From Streptomyces minutiscleroticus (lineage in GTDB: Bacteria; Actinomycetota; Actinomycetes; Streptomycetales; Streptomycetaceae), in contig NZ_BMVU01000023.1 in assembly GCF_014650875.1 (NCBI RefSeq), positions 62,001-126,000 on the forward strand: a DNA stretch of 64,000 nucleotides, in the 5' to 3' direction. Made by a program: the position numbers and the translations under genes. The stretch's first letter is position 1. Every line of letters starts with the position of its first letter. A model generated the notes under the pieces. The model was not told where the DNA came from. It worked only from the letters and a program-made list of their open reading frames with translations, and did not search any database. This document shows, one piece after another, positions 52,856 to 61,876 of the stretch.

Positions 52856-54667
52856 ATGACCGGCGGCCCTGCGTCGTCGCAAGGGGTTGGGCAGCGCGTG
52901 GTGGCCGGCAGTGACGATCGAAGCGACCTGGGCGATCCGTTGGGAACGGTGCGGGCCCGGCACGCGGCAGGGGGCGACGGACGGCTGATCGCGAACCGCT
53001 ACGAGCTGTTCGAGCAGCTCGGGCAGGGCGGCATGGGCACCGTCTGGCGGGCCCACGACCGGCTGCTAGCGCGCGACGTCGCCGCCAAGGAGCTGCACGT
53101 CCACACGCACGGCGACGAGGAGCACCAGACGTGGCTGCGCCGCGCCCTGCGCGAGGCGAGGGTGGTCGCCCGGGTGCCGCACCCGCACGTGGTCGGCGTG
53201 CACGACCTCGTCGAGTACGAGGACCGGCTCTGGATCGTCATGGAACTCGTCGACGGCCCCTCGCTGGGCCAACTGGTCGACCGGGAAGGGCCGCTGGCGC
53301 CCGAGCGGGTCGCCGCCCTCGGCGTGCAGCTGCTCGGCGCGCTGGACGCCGTGCACGCGGTCGGCGCCCTGCACCGGGACGTCAAACCCCCCAACGTCCT
53401 GCTGCGCCGCGACGGCAGCGCCGTCCTGACCGACTTCGGCATCGCGGTGCTCGACGACGGCGAGTTCCTGACGAAGCCGGGGGAGGTCGCGGGCTCCGCC
53501 GACTACATGGCGCCCGAGCGGGTCACCAGCGGCGAGGTGGGTCCGGCCTCCGACCTGTGGTCGCTCGGCGCGACCCTCGCGACCGCGGCCACCGGGCGGT
53601 CGCCCTTCCGCCGCAACGGCCAGGCCGCCACCCTGCACGCCGTGGCCTACGGGGAGCCGCACCTGGACGAGCGGCTGGGACCGCTGCGCCCGGTCGTCGA
53701 GGCGCTGCTGCGCAAGGCCCCCGAGGAGCGGCCCTCCGTCGCCGACGCCCTGGCCGCCCTGCGGCAGGTCGCCAACGGGACGGGGACCCCGCACACCCTG
53801 CCGGCGGCATCGGTACCGGCCGGGACACCGCAGACGCCGGCGGCCACGCCCACGGTCGTCTCACCCGCCTCCCCGGCCGACGCGCAGACCCAGGTCGCCC
53901 ACTCCCTGCCGGGGCAGAACGGGGCTCCGGCCACCCAGCTCTACGACGCCGACACCATGTCCGCGCTGAACAGCGGGAACGGGAGCGGGGGCGGAGGGCG
54001 GACCGGGTCCAGGAGGGCGGGCGGCCGCGGGTGGTGGGCCGTGGCGGCGGGCGTCGTGCTGCTCGCGGGAGCGGGCGCCGGCCTCTTCGCCGCCGGGATC
54101 CCGCCCTTCGGCGACTCCGCCGGGGCGGACGCGAAGGACCGGCCCGGGCAGTCGGAGCGGGCGGAGGACGCCGGGGACGGCTCCTCGGCCGAGCCCTCCG
54201 CCGGGACGGGTGCCACGACCGGGACGGACGCCTCGGCCGCACCGGTCGCGCCGGTCACCACCGAGTTCTCCGTCCACTCCGTCCAGGGCTGGCAGCGCGC
54301 CACGGAGACCGCCATCGCACAGGGCGACACCGTCACCGTCCGTTTCACGGAGGGACAGTGGACCGTCGACGACAAGAACATGCCCCAGGCCGGACCGGAC
54401 GGCTACGACGAGGCGACGGACGCCTCGCTGGACTTCGCCGCGGAGAGCTGCAAGGTCGACACGGCCGTTCCCTTCGCCGCGCTCCTGGGCCGGTTCTCCG
54501 GTGCCCCTCAGGGCGGGGCCGCCCATGTCGTGGGCGAGGAGTGGACCTTCCAGGCGCCCGCCGACGGAACCCTGGAGCTGCGCATCAACGACGGGAAGGA
54601 CGACAGCGCCGGTTGCTTCTCGGACAACGCCGGGGAGCTCAAGGTCTCGGTGACCGTGGTCCACTGA
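52856..54667 (+). CDS. Membrane Ser/Thr protein kinase, PknB-like
   Basis: A protein of ~603 aa. The kinase domain (~45-305) is complete: LGQGGMGTVW, AAKEL (ATP Lys), LHRDVKPPNVLL (catalytic Asp), TDFGIAV (Mg Asp) and MAPERV. A Pro/Ala/Thr-rich linker leads to one membrane helix (~397-420) and an extracellular domain of ~180 aa with a Cys pair, of no known family, probably the sensor. Start is uncertain: ATG 52856 has no SD, and GTGs near 52899 are alternatives; the upstream open frame is antisense to the amidohydrolase gene. Confidence 0.9.
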   Translation: MTGGPASSQGVGQRVVAGSDDRSDLGDPLGTVRARHAAGGDGRLIANRYELFEQLGQGGMGTVWRAHDRLLARDVAAKELHVHTHGDEEHQTWLRRALREARVVARVPHPHVVGVHDLVEYEDRLWIVMELVDGPSLGQLVDREGPLAPERVAALGVQLLGALDAVHAVGALHRDVKPPNVLLRRDGSAVLTDFGIAVLDDGEFLTKPGEVAGSADYMAPERVTSGEVGPASDLWSLGATLATAATGRSPFRRNGQAATLHAVAYGEPHLDERLGPLRPVVEALLRKAPEERPSVADALAALRQVANGTGTPHTLPAASVPAGTPQTPAATPTVVSPASPADAQTQVAHSLPGQNGAPATQLYDADTMSALNSGNGSGGGGRTGSRRAGGRGWWAVAAGVVLLAGAGAGLFAAGIPPFGDSAGADAKDRPGQSERAEDAGDGSSAEPSAGTGATTGTDASAAPVAPVTTEFSVHSVQGWQRATETAIAQGDTVTVRFTEGQWTVDDKNMPQAGPDGYDEATDASLDFAAESCKVDTAVPFAALLGRFSGAPQGGAAHVVGEEWTFQAPADGTLELRINDGKDDSAGCFSDNAGELKVSVTVVH

Positions 54668-54716
54668 GGGGAGGGCCGCCCGATGTCCGGGGAGGCCCCG
54701 GGGCCGTGGGGCGCCC

Positions 54717-55661
54717 TCAGGCGCCGACCTCCACCGGCTTCACCGGTTTCGTCTGCTTCACCGCCTTCACCGCCTTCACCGTCCTCACCGGACGCGGTGC
54801 CGCGATCTCGCCCGCGTCCGTGACCGTGTTCGCGACACCGACACCGACACCGACACCGGCATCGGCGTTGGTATCGGCGTTGGCATCGGTCCGGGTCGTG
54901 TCCGCACCCGCCCGGGTCGTGTCCGCACCCGCCCGGGCCGTGTCCGCACCCGTCCGGTTCCGCCACAGCCACCGTACGTCCCGGCCGAACGACCAGGTCA
55001 GCGACGCCAGCGCCACCAGTACCAGGGCGACGGTCACCGGGCGCGGCAGGAAGCCGGCGCCCGCCGCCAGCAGCAGGACGCCCTGGAGCGCCGCCACCGT
55101 CTTGCGGGCCGTGCTCGGCGGCAGCGCGCCGTCGAGCCAGGGCAGGACGCGGGCCGCCGCCACGAAGGCGTAGCGCATCGTGCCGATCAGCAGGACCCAG
55201 ACGCCCAGCGACGTCGACACGTACACGCTCAGCACCAGGATCAGGAACGCGTCGACCTCCATGTCGAAGCGGGCGCCGAGCGCCGTGCACGTGCCCGTGC
55301 GCCGGGCCACCTTGCCGTCCACCGCGTCCAGGATCAGCGCCACCGAGGTCAGCACGACGAGCGCGGTGACGGGCGGCGGGCTCTGGAAGGAGTCGGCGAC
55401 CAGGGCCGTCACGCCACCCACCAGGATCGCGCGGCCCAGCGTGACCCGGTTGGCCAGGCCGAACGAGCGCGGCCGTGAGCGGCGCAGGGCCCGGGTCAGC
55501 ACCCCCCAGGTGGCGAGCGCGAACACCAGGCCCGCGAGCCAGCCCGCGGGGCCCATGCCCATCGCCGTGCCGAGCACGGCCAGCAGGGCGAGCTGGACGC
55601 CCGCCCCCACCGCCGTCTCCTGTTCGACGAGGCGCGCGTCGTACATGTCGTTCAGGGCCAC
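54717..55661 (-). CDS. CDP-alcohol phosphatidyltransferase
   Basis: A 314-aa membrane enzyme with about eight hydrophobic segments. The full signature DGx2ARx8Gx3Dx3D is present (DGKVARRTGTCTALGARFDM then EVD). It swaps CMP from a CDP-lipid or CDP-sugar alcohol for another alcohol. The C-terminal ~80 residues are cytosolic low-complexity (GADTTRA repeats, then KAVKAVKQTKPVKPV). ATG at 55661 diverges from the dehydrogenase gene; it belongs by position to the following pterin/pyrimidine-like cluster. Confidence 0.9.
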   Translation of the reverse strand: MALNDMYDARLVEQETAVGAGVQLALLAVLGTAMGMGPAGWLAGLVFALATWGVLTRALRRSRPRSFGLANRVTLGRAILVGGVTALVADSFQSPPPVTALVVLTSVALILDAVDGKVARRTGTCTALGARFDMEVDAFLILVLSVYVSTSLGVWVLLIGTMRYAFVAAARVLPWLDGALPPSTARKTVAALQGVLLLAAGAGFLPRPVTVALVLVALASLTWSFGRDVRWLWRNRTGADTARAGADTTRAGADTTRTDANADTNADAGVGVGVGVANTVTDAGEIAAPRPVRTVKAVKAVKQTKPVKPVEVGA

Positions 55662-55830
55662 CGCTCACCCTCCGGCCGTGTGACAGAGTCGGTCGATCAG
55701 TCGTCGGTGGGTCGGACCGCGGGGCGGTCGGGCTCGGCGGCCGATCCACGCCGCGTCCCCGCCCGGTGGGCGTGCGCGGCTTCGCACAGTCGGTACGTGA
55801 AGAGAACCCCCACCGTTCAGGAGGACGTAC

Positions 55831-56811
55831 ATGGAGCGCGCGGCACGCGCCTTCTGGCTCAGGTCTCCCGGCTTCGGCGAGATCCGCGAAGCCACCCTGG
55901 ACCGGCCCGCCGACGGCGAGGTCCTGGTCCGCACCCTCTACTCCGGCGTCAGCCGCGGCACCGAGACGCTCGTCTTCCGCGGCGAGGTGCCGGAGAGCCA
56001 GCACACGGCCATGCGGGCCCCGTTCCAGGAGGGCGACTTCCCGGGCCCGGTGAAGTACGGCTACCTCAACGTCGGGGTGGTCGAGGAGGGCCCCTCCGAG
56101 CTGGCCGGGCGCACGGTCTTCTGCCTGTATCCGCACCAGACCCGGTACGTGGTGCCCGCGAGCGCGGTGACGCCCGTGCCGGACGGCGTGCCCGCGGCGC
56201 GGGCCGTGCTCGCCGGGACCGTCGAGACCGCCGTCAACGCCCTGTGGGACGCCGCCCCGCTGATCGGCGACCGCGTCGCCGTCGTGGGGGCCGGGATGGT
56301 CGGCGCGAGCGTCGCCGCGCTGCTCGCCCGCTTCCCCGGCGTGCGCCTCCAGCTCGTCGACGCCGACCCCGGCCGGGCCGTGCTCGCCCGCGCGCTCGGC
56401 GCGGACTTCGCGCTCCCCGAGGACGCCGAGGGGGAGTGCGATCTCGTCGTCCACGCCAGCGCGAGCGAGGAGGGGCTCGCCCGCTCCCTGGAACTCCTCG
56501 CCCACGAGGGCACCGTCGTCGAGCTGAGCTGGTACGGCGACCGGCGCGTCGCCCTCCCGCTCGGCGAGGCCTTCCACGCGCGCCGCCTCACCGTGCGCAG
56601 CAGCCAGGTCGGCACGGTCTCCCCGGCCAGGAGCTCCCGGCGCACGTACGCCGACCGGCTCGCCCTCGCCCTGGACCTGCTCGCCGACCCGCGCTTCGAC
56701 GCGCTGGTCACCGGCGAGACCGCCTTCGAGGACCTGCCGGAGACGCTGCCCGACCTCGCGAGCGGGAAGCTGCCCGCGCTGTGCCACCGGGTGCGGTACC
56801 AGGCGTCATAA
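55831..56811 (+). CDS. MDR-family dehydrogenase
   Basis: A 326-aa medium-chain dehydrogenase/reductase. The N-terminal part has TLYSGVSRGTETLVFRG, typical of the BchC-like/threonine-dehydrogenase-like branch, and VKYGYLNVGVVEEG. The Rossmann motif is VAVVGAGMVGASVAALLA (~151). The structural zinc-Cys cluster of classical ADHs is absent. ATG at 55831 follows AGGAGG by 6 nt. It starts a rightward series of genes. The closest role for this branch is oxidation of a secondary alcohol on a cofactor or sugar. Confidence 0.88.
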   Translation: MERAARAFWLRSPGFGEIREATLDRPADGEVLVRTLYSGVSRGTETLVFRGEVPESQHTAMRAPFQEGDFPGPVKYGYLNVGVVEEGPSELAGRTVFCLYPHQTRYVVPASAVTPVPDGVPAARAVLAGTVETAVNALWDAAPLIGDRVAVVGAGMVGASVAALLARFPGVRLQLVDADPGRAVLARALGADFALPEDAEGECDLVVHASASEEGLARSLELLAHEGTVVELSWYGDRRVALPLGEAFHARRLTVRSSQVGTVSPARSSRRTYADRLALALDLLADPRFDALVTGETAFEDLPETLPDLASGKLPALCHRVRYQAS

Positions 56812-57018
56812 CCGGGTTCCGCGACGGGGTGCGGGGACGACTCCACGCGACCGGTCCCAGGGGGCGCCCCGCCCGCCGGGACCGGCCGCCGCCGAACTCC
56901 CCCGGGGCGCCGCTTCGCGAACTCGTCCCCGTACCCCCTGAACACGGAGAACGGACCGGCCGTACTACACAGCACGCCCCGGCTGGGGGAAGGCGCACCG
57001 CACCTGGAGGGTCGGCCG

Positions 57019-57417
57019 TTGTTCAGCATCACCGTCCGCGATCACCTGATGATCGCCCACAGCTTCCGCGGCGAGGTCTTCGGACCGGCGCAGCGTCTGC
57101 ACGGGGCAACGTTCCTGGTGGACGCCACCTTCCGCCGCGCCGAGCTGGACGACGACAACATCGTCGTCGACATCGGGCTCGCGACCCGGGAACTCGGCGA
57201 GGTGGTGGGCGGCTTGAACTACCGCAACCTCGACGACGAACCCGCCTTCGCCGGCGTCAACACCAGCACCGAGTACCTGGCCAAGGTGATCGCCGACCGT
57301 CTCGCGGAGCGGATCGCGGCGGGCGCGCTGGGCGAGGGCGCCCGCGGCCTCGCCGGCCTCACCGTCACACTCCACGAGTCGCACGTCGCCTGGGCGAGTC
57401 ACGAGCGTGCCCTGTGA
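57019..57417 (+). CDS. Divergent 6-pyruvoyl-tetrahydropterin synthase/QueD homologue
   Basis: A 132-aa T-fold protein. Family landmarks: IAHSF (first zinc His), LHGATF where PTPS/QueD have HGH, NIVVDIGLA, LNYRNLDD where the family has LDHxxLN, NTSTEYLA (usually NPTxEN) and LHESH (usually Glu-Thr). So one zinc His of HGH, the catalytic Cys region and the LDH His are changed. It may bind a pterin or pyrimidine without doing the standard reaction. TTG at 57019 follows GGAGG by 7 nt. Its stop overlaps the next gene as GTGA. Confidence 0.87.
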   Translation: MFSITVRDHLMIAHSFRGEVFGPAQRLHGATFLVDATFRRAELDDDNIVVDIGLATRELGEVVGGLNYRNLDDEPAFAGVNTSTEYLAKVIADRLAERIAAGALGEGARGLAGLTVTLHESHVAWASHERAL

Positions 57418-58559
57418 CCGACACCGTGACCGCCCCCACCGTCGTCCCCGGGATCATCCCCATGGCCCTGCGCTCGCTGCACTTCGTCATGCCCGGCGGC
57501 GTCGACGACCCGGCCGCGCCGAGCGGCGGCAACACCTACGACGCCCGGATCTGCCTCGACCTGCCCGGCTTCGGCTGGCGGGTGCGCAGGCACACCGTCG
57601 CCGGGAGCTGGCCGCGCCCGGGCGCCGAGGGCCGCGCGGAACTCGCGCGGCTGCTCGCCGGCCTGCCCGACGACACCGTCGTGCTGCTCGACGGGATCGT
57701 CGCCTGCGGCGTACCGGAGGTCGTCGTCCCGGAGGCGCGGCGGCTGCGGCTCGTCGTCCTCGTCCACCTGCCGCTCGGCGACGAGACGGGCCTCGACCCC
57801 GCCGTCGCCGCCGACCTGGACGCCCGCGAACGGCAGACCCTGCGGGCCGTCTCCGCCGTCGTGGCCACCAGCGACTGGGCGGTCCGCCGGCTCGTCTCCC
57901 ACCACGGCCTCGCGCCCGAGCGCGTCCACGTCGCCCCGCCCGGCGCCGACATCGCCCCGCTCGCCTCAGGGACCGACGGCGTCTCACGGCTGCTGTGCGT
58001 CGCGACCGTGAGCCCGCGCAAGGGCCAGCACCGGCTCGTCGAGGCCCTCGCCACCGTCACCGACCTGCCCTGGACCTGCGAGTGCGTCGGCGGGCTCACC
58101 CAGGACCCCGAGTACGTGGCGTGGCTGCGCGAACTGATCGCCGAGCACGGCCTGCAGGACCGGCTGCGCCTCGTCGGGCCGCGCTCGGGCGCCGCCCTCG
58201 CCGCGGCCTACGCCTCCGCCGACCTCATGGTGCTCGCCTCGTACGCGGAGACGTACGGCATGGCCGTCACCGAGGCGCTCGCCCGCGGCATCCCCGTCCT
58301 CGCCACCGACGTCGGCGGACTGCCCGAGGCGGTCGGGCGCGCGCCGGACGGCGGGGTGCCCGGCATCCTCGTCCCGCCGGAGGACCCGGCCGCGCTCGCG
58401 GCCGAGCTGCGCGGCTGGTTCGGGGAGGCAGACGTGCGCCGGCGGCTCAAGGCCGCCGCGCGGGGCCGCCGCGCCGCCCTCGACGGCTGGGCGGCCACCG
58501 CCCGCAGCCTGGCGGGCGTGCTGGGCCGCCTCGGCCGCGAGCCCGGGAGGGCCGCATGA
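57414..58559 (+). CDS. GT4-family glycosyltransferase
   Basis: A 381-aa GT-B enzyme. Features: GGNTYDARI N-terminal loop, VATSDWAVRRLV, VSPRKGQHRLVEAL (donor phosphate-binding), and SYAETYGMAVTEAL, the E-x7-E motif of GT4 retaining transferases. NDP-sugar donor unknown. GTG at 57414 overlaps the PTPS-like stop, and its own stop overlaps the methyltransferase start (ATGA). The tight coupling argues that it acts on the product of this cluster. Confidence 0.92.
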   Translation: MTDTVTAPTVVPGIIPMALRSLHFVMPGGVDDPAAPSGGNTYDARICLDLPGFGWRVRRHTVAGSWPRPGAEGRAELARLLAGLPDDTVVLLDGIVACGVPEVVVPEARRLRLVVLVHLPLGDETGLDPAVAADLDARERQTLRAVSAVVATSDWAVRRLVSHHGLAPERVHVAPPGADIAPLASGTDGVSRLLCVATVSPRKGQHRLVEALATVTDLPWTCECVGGLTQDPEYVAWLRELIAEHGLQDRLRLVGPRSGAALAAAYASADLMVLASYAETYGMAVTEALARGIPVLATDVGGLPEAVGRAPDGGVPGILVPPEDPAALAAELRGWFGEADVRRRLKAAARGRRAALDGWAATARSLAGVLGRLGREPGRAA

Positions 58560-59482
58560 GCACGACCACCTCCACTTCCCCGGACGCCCCGCGTCCTGCC
58601 GCCCGTACGGCCGAGGTGGCGCCCTTCGAGCCCCGGTGGCTGGAGCTGCGCGAGGGCGCCGACGCGGCGGCGCGGGCCACCGAACTGCTGGACCCGCTGC
58701 GGGACCTGCTGCGGGACCTGCCGGTCGACCGCCCTGGCAGTCCTGACCGTCCCGGCCGCGGAGCCGGGCGCGGCCTCGTCGTCCACGACCTCGGCTGCGG
58801 CACCGGTTCCATGGGGCGCTGGCTCGCGCCCCGGCTCGACGGCGCCCAGCACTGGGTGCTGCACGACCGCGACCCCGGCCTGCTGCGCCTGGCCGCGCTG
58901 CGCGCGCCGCGCGCGGCGGCCGACGGCAGCCCGGTCACGGCCGAGACGCGCCGCGGCGACCTGGCCCGGCTCACCACCGCCGCTCTGGCCGGCGCCTCGC
59001 TGGTCACGGCCTCGGCGCTGCTGGACGTGCTCACGGCCGACGCCGTCGACGCACTCGCCGCGGCCTGCGCCGGCGCCGGGTGCCCGGCGCTCCTCACGCT
59101 CTCGGTCGCGGGACGCGTCGACCTCGCGCCGGTCCACCCGCTGGACGGCGAGATCGCCGACGCGTTCAACGCCCACCAGCGCCGCGGCGACCTGCTCGGA
59201 CCGGACGCGGTCGGCGCCGCCTGCGAGGCCTTCGACGGGCGCGGCGCGCGCGTACGGGTGCATCCCAGCCCGTGGCGGCTGGGGCCCGAGGACGCCGCGC
59301 TCACCGCCCAGTGGCTGCGCGGATGGGTCGGCGCGGCGTGCGAGCAGCGACCGGAGCTGGCGGCGCGGGCCGGGACGTACCTGAGGGAGCGTCTGGAGGC
59401 GTGCGCGGCGCGGGAGCTGCGGGTGGTGGTCCACCACAGCGATCTGCTGGCCCTGCCGGGGACGGCGGGGGGAGCCGCGTGA
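58556..59482 (+). CDS. SAM-dependent methyltransferase
   Basis: A 308-aa class I methyltransferase. Motif I is VVHDLGCGTGSMGRWLA (~75-91), followed by WVLHDRDPGLL (acidic residue for the SAM ribose) and LVTASALLDVL. Target not predictable. ATG at 58556 overlaps the glycosyltransferase stop, and its stop overlaps the next gene (GTGA), part of the coupled chain. Confidence 0.92.
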   Translation: MSTTTSTSPDAPRPAARTAEVAPFEPRWLELREGADAAARATELLDPLRDLLRDLPVDRPGSPDRPGRGAGRGLVVHDLGCGTGSMGRWLAPRLDGAQHWVLHDRDPGLLRLAALRAPRAAADGSPVTAETRRGDLARLTTAALAGASLVTASALLDVLTADAVDALAAACAGAGCPALLTLSVAGRVDLAPVHPLDGEIADAFNAHQRRGDLLGPDAVGAACEAFDGRGARVRVHPSPWRLGPEDAALTAQWLRGWVGAACEQRPELAARAGTYLRERLEACAARELRVVVHHSDLLALPGTAGGAA

Positions 59483-60963
59483 GCACGCAGACGGTCGCGG
59501 CGGGGGCGCCCGCCCGGCCGGCGACCGCCGTCGGCCCCGCCGCCCCCGCCGGTCCCGCCGCCCCCGGCGGCGTCGACGGTCCCGGCGGCGCCGCTGCTGT
59601 CAGCGGTGCCGGCAGTGCCAGTGGTGCCACTGGCGTCAGCGGTTCCAGCGGTGCCGTCAGCGCCGATGGCGCCGACAGTGTCGGTAGCGCCGACAGTGTC
59701 AGCGGCTCCAGCGGTTCCAGCGGCACCGTCAGTGCCACTGGTTCCGGTGGTGCCCGTGCCGTCGGCCGGGCCGTACGAACCCACTTCGGCACCGTCGCGG
59801 GCGCGGGCATCCTCGCCGTCCTGGCGTGGCGGCTGGGCAGCGGTGTCTTCGTGGACGGGCTGCGCCGGGTGGACGCGCCGACCCTGCTGGCGGCGCTGCT
59901 CATCGGCCTCGCCACCACCGTGCTGAGCGCCTGGCGCTGGTGCCTGGTGGCGCGCGGGCTGGCCGTCCGGCTGCCCTTCGGCCCCGCGGTCGCGGACTAC
60001 TACCGTGCGCTGTTCCTGAACGCGGCGCTGCCCGGCGGCGTCCTGGGCGACGTGCACCGCGCGGTGCGGCACGGACGGGACGCCGGCGACGTGGGGCGGG
60101 GCGTACGGGCGGTGGTGCTCGAACGGACCGCGGGCCAGGCCGTCCTCGTCGTGGCCGGAGCGGCGGTCCTGCTCACGCTGCCGTCACCGGTGCGCGAACC
60201 CGCGCGCGACGCCCTCGGCGCGGCCGGTCCCGCCGTCGCGTGCCTGGTCCTCATGGCCGCCTGCACGGTGCTCGCCCTCCGCCGAAGGGGCACGGCGGCC
60301 GCGTCGCCCGCCCCGCGCCGTCCGTCCGCGGCGGGCCCCGGCCGGGTCCGCGCCGCCCTCGCCGAGGCCCGCGCCGCGCTCCTGGCACGCGGCGCCTGGC
60401 CCGGCGTGCTCCTCTCGTCGGTGCTCGTCCTGGCGGGACACCTGCTGATGTTCGTCCTGGCGGCCCGGGCCGCGGGGGTCCGGGCGCCGGTGTCCGCGCT
60501 GGTGCCGATCGCCCTGCTCGCGCTGCTCGCCATGGGACTGCCCCTGAACGTGGGCGGGTGGGGGCCGCGCGAGGGCGTCACCGCCTGGGCGTTCGGCGCC
60601 GCCGGACTCGGCGCCACCGCGGGCCTCACCGTCGCCGTCGTCTACGGCGTCCTCAGCTTCGCGGCGAGCCTGCCCGGCCTCTGCGTCCTGCTGGCCCGCC
60701 GGTTCGGCGGCGTGGGACGGCGGGGCGCGGGGGACACCGCCCAGGGCGCCCCGGACGGGCGGCACCCGGGAGCGGACGTACGCCCCCGGGCCCGCCCGGC
60801 CCGTTCTCAGGCGCCGGCCGCCCGCGTCGCGGCCCCGTCCGAGGGCTCCGCCTCCAGGATCGAGAGATACGGGGCGAAGCATTCGACGAGTCCCGCCAGG
60901 AGTTCCTTTCCCTTGGCGGCGGACGCGAGAGAGGGACGCCCGATGACACCGGACTCCGTATAG
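59479..60963 (+). CDS. LPG-synthase-type (UPF0104) membrane protein
   Basis: A 494-aa protein. The first ~95 residues are Ala/Gly/Ser/Val repeats of low complexity. About eight membrane helices follow (~100-415) with the family motifs RWCLVARGLAVRLPF, YYRALFLNAALPGGVLGD and LPLNVGGWGPREGV, as in flippase-like MprF/AglD-type membrane domains. It may export or flip a glycosylated product. The last ~55 residues run antisense to the 3' end of the creatininase-family gene (156-bp convergent overlap), which suggests that the ORF end is not conserved. GTG at 59479 overlaps the methyltransferase stop. Confidence 0.85.
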   Translation: MSTQTVAAGAPARPATAVGPAAPAGPAAPGGVDGPGGAAAVSGAGSASGATGVSGSSGAVSADGADSVGSADSVSGSSGSSGTVSATGSGGARAVGRAVRTHFGTVAGAGILAVLAWRLGSGVFVDGLRRVDAPTLLAALLIGLATTVLSAWRWCLVARGLAVRLPFGPAVADYYRALFLNAALPGGVLGDVHRAVRHGRDAGDVGRGVRAVVLERTAGQAVLVVAGAAVLLTLPSPVREPARDALGAAGPAVACLVLMAACTVLALRRRGTAAASPAPRRPSAAGPGRVRAALAEARAALLARGAWPGVLLSSVLVLAGHLLMFVLAARAAGVRAPVSALVPIALLALLAMGLPLNVGGWGPREGVTAWAFGAAGLGATAGLTVAVVYGVLSFAASLPGLCVLLARRFGGVGRRGAGDTAQGAPDGRHPGADVRPRARPARSQAPAARVAAPSEGSASRIERYGAKHSTSPARSSFPLAADAREGRPMTPDSV

Positions 60964-61583
60964 GCGGACATGTCGAGAGTGAGAAGATGCCTGCGATCGT
61001 CGGCGAGGAAGTCGGACGTCTCGTAACCGGGGCGGAGAGCCTCCGGATGAGCGTGCAGAAGAACGGACGCCTCGAGTTCCCCGGCGTGCATGTCGCTGAG
61101 CATCGAGGTTTCCAGGCCCGCCCGGGCCCGCGCCTCCTCCCAGTCCTCCACGGCGGGGAAAAGGGCCATACGGGTCCCGCTGCCCGCGGATTCCTGCACC
61201 ACATTGCCCAGCACGTAATTCCCGCCGTGGCCGTTGACGACGGCCAGGGACGTGACGCCGGACCGGCGCAGCGAGGCGGCCACGTCCCGTACGACGGCGT
61301 GCAGGGTGACCGCGGAGACGCTGACCGTCCCGGGCCAGGCCGCGTGCTCGTGGGAGCAGGACAGGGTCACCGGCGGAAGGAGGAACACCGGGTGGGCGGC
61401 GGCCAGTTCACGGGCTATCGCGCAGGCGACGAGCGTGTCCGTGGCCAGCGGCAGGTACGGCCCGTGCTGCTCGAAGCTGCCGACCGGGAGGACGGCCACG
61501 CGGGCCCGGCACGCCCGGACGTCCTCGGTGGTGTCGAGCGGCAGCGGGCCGTGCGGGGACAGGGGTGCCGGTGAAGCGCTCAT
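60807..61583 (-). CDS. Creatininase-family hydrolase, candidate FAPy deformylase
   Basis: A 258-aa metal hydrolase of the creatininase family. Ligand motifs: GSFEQHGPYLPLATDT (Glu, His, Asp), VVNGHGGN (His) and DMHAGELEASVLL (Glu). Relatives include creatininase, MftE and the archaeal deformylase ArfB, which removes formyl from the FAPy nucleotide. Its neighbour is a GTP cyclohydrolase II with the FAPy-releasing substitution, so deformylation of FAPy is the best inference. ATG at 61583 has only a weak SD. It is divergent from ribA. Confidence 0.88.
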   Translation of the reverse strand: MSASPAPLSPHGPLPLDTTEDVRACRARVAVLPVGSFEQHGPYLPLATDTLVACAIARELAAAHPVFLLPPVTLSCSHEHAAWPGTVSVSAVTLHAVVRDVAASLRRSGVTSLAVVNGHGGNYVLGNVVQESAGSGTRMALFPAVEDWEEARARAGLETSMLSDMHAGELEASVLLHAHPEALRPGYETSDFLADDRRHLLTLDMSAYTESGVIGRPSLASAAKGKELLAGLVECFAPYLSILEAEPSDGAATRAAGA

Positions 61584-61604
61584 GGGTGAAAGGGCCTTTC
61601 GTTC

Positions 61605-61850
61605 CGGAAAGCACGAAGGTGCGCGAAGACGCGAACACGCGAACACGCGAAAACACGGAGGCGTGAAAGCGCGGAAGTGCCGGAGCACAGGAGTACGGAA
61701 TCACGGAAGCGCCGAAGAACGGAAGTGCGAAAGCGCGAAAGCACGGAAGCATCGGAGGGCGAAAGCGCGGAAGTACGGAAGTGCGGAGAGGGAAAAGCAC
61801 GAAGACGCGGGAGAGCGGAAGTGCACGGCGCGCGAGTGCCGGCGGTGAGC
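61605..61850 (+). repeat. Purine-rich degenerate ~9-bp repeat tract
   Basis: About 245 nt made of variants of gcggaagtg/gaaagcgcg/acggaagca, strongly purine-rich on the + strand. It fills the gap between the divergent creatininase-family and GTP cyclohydrolase genes and would form the 5' leader of either. It lacks stops in several frames, so it produces long spurious ORFs. Confidence 0.8.
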
Positions 61851-61876
61851 GGAACGACGCGGACACGGAAGAGGGG

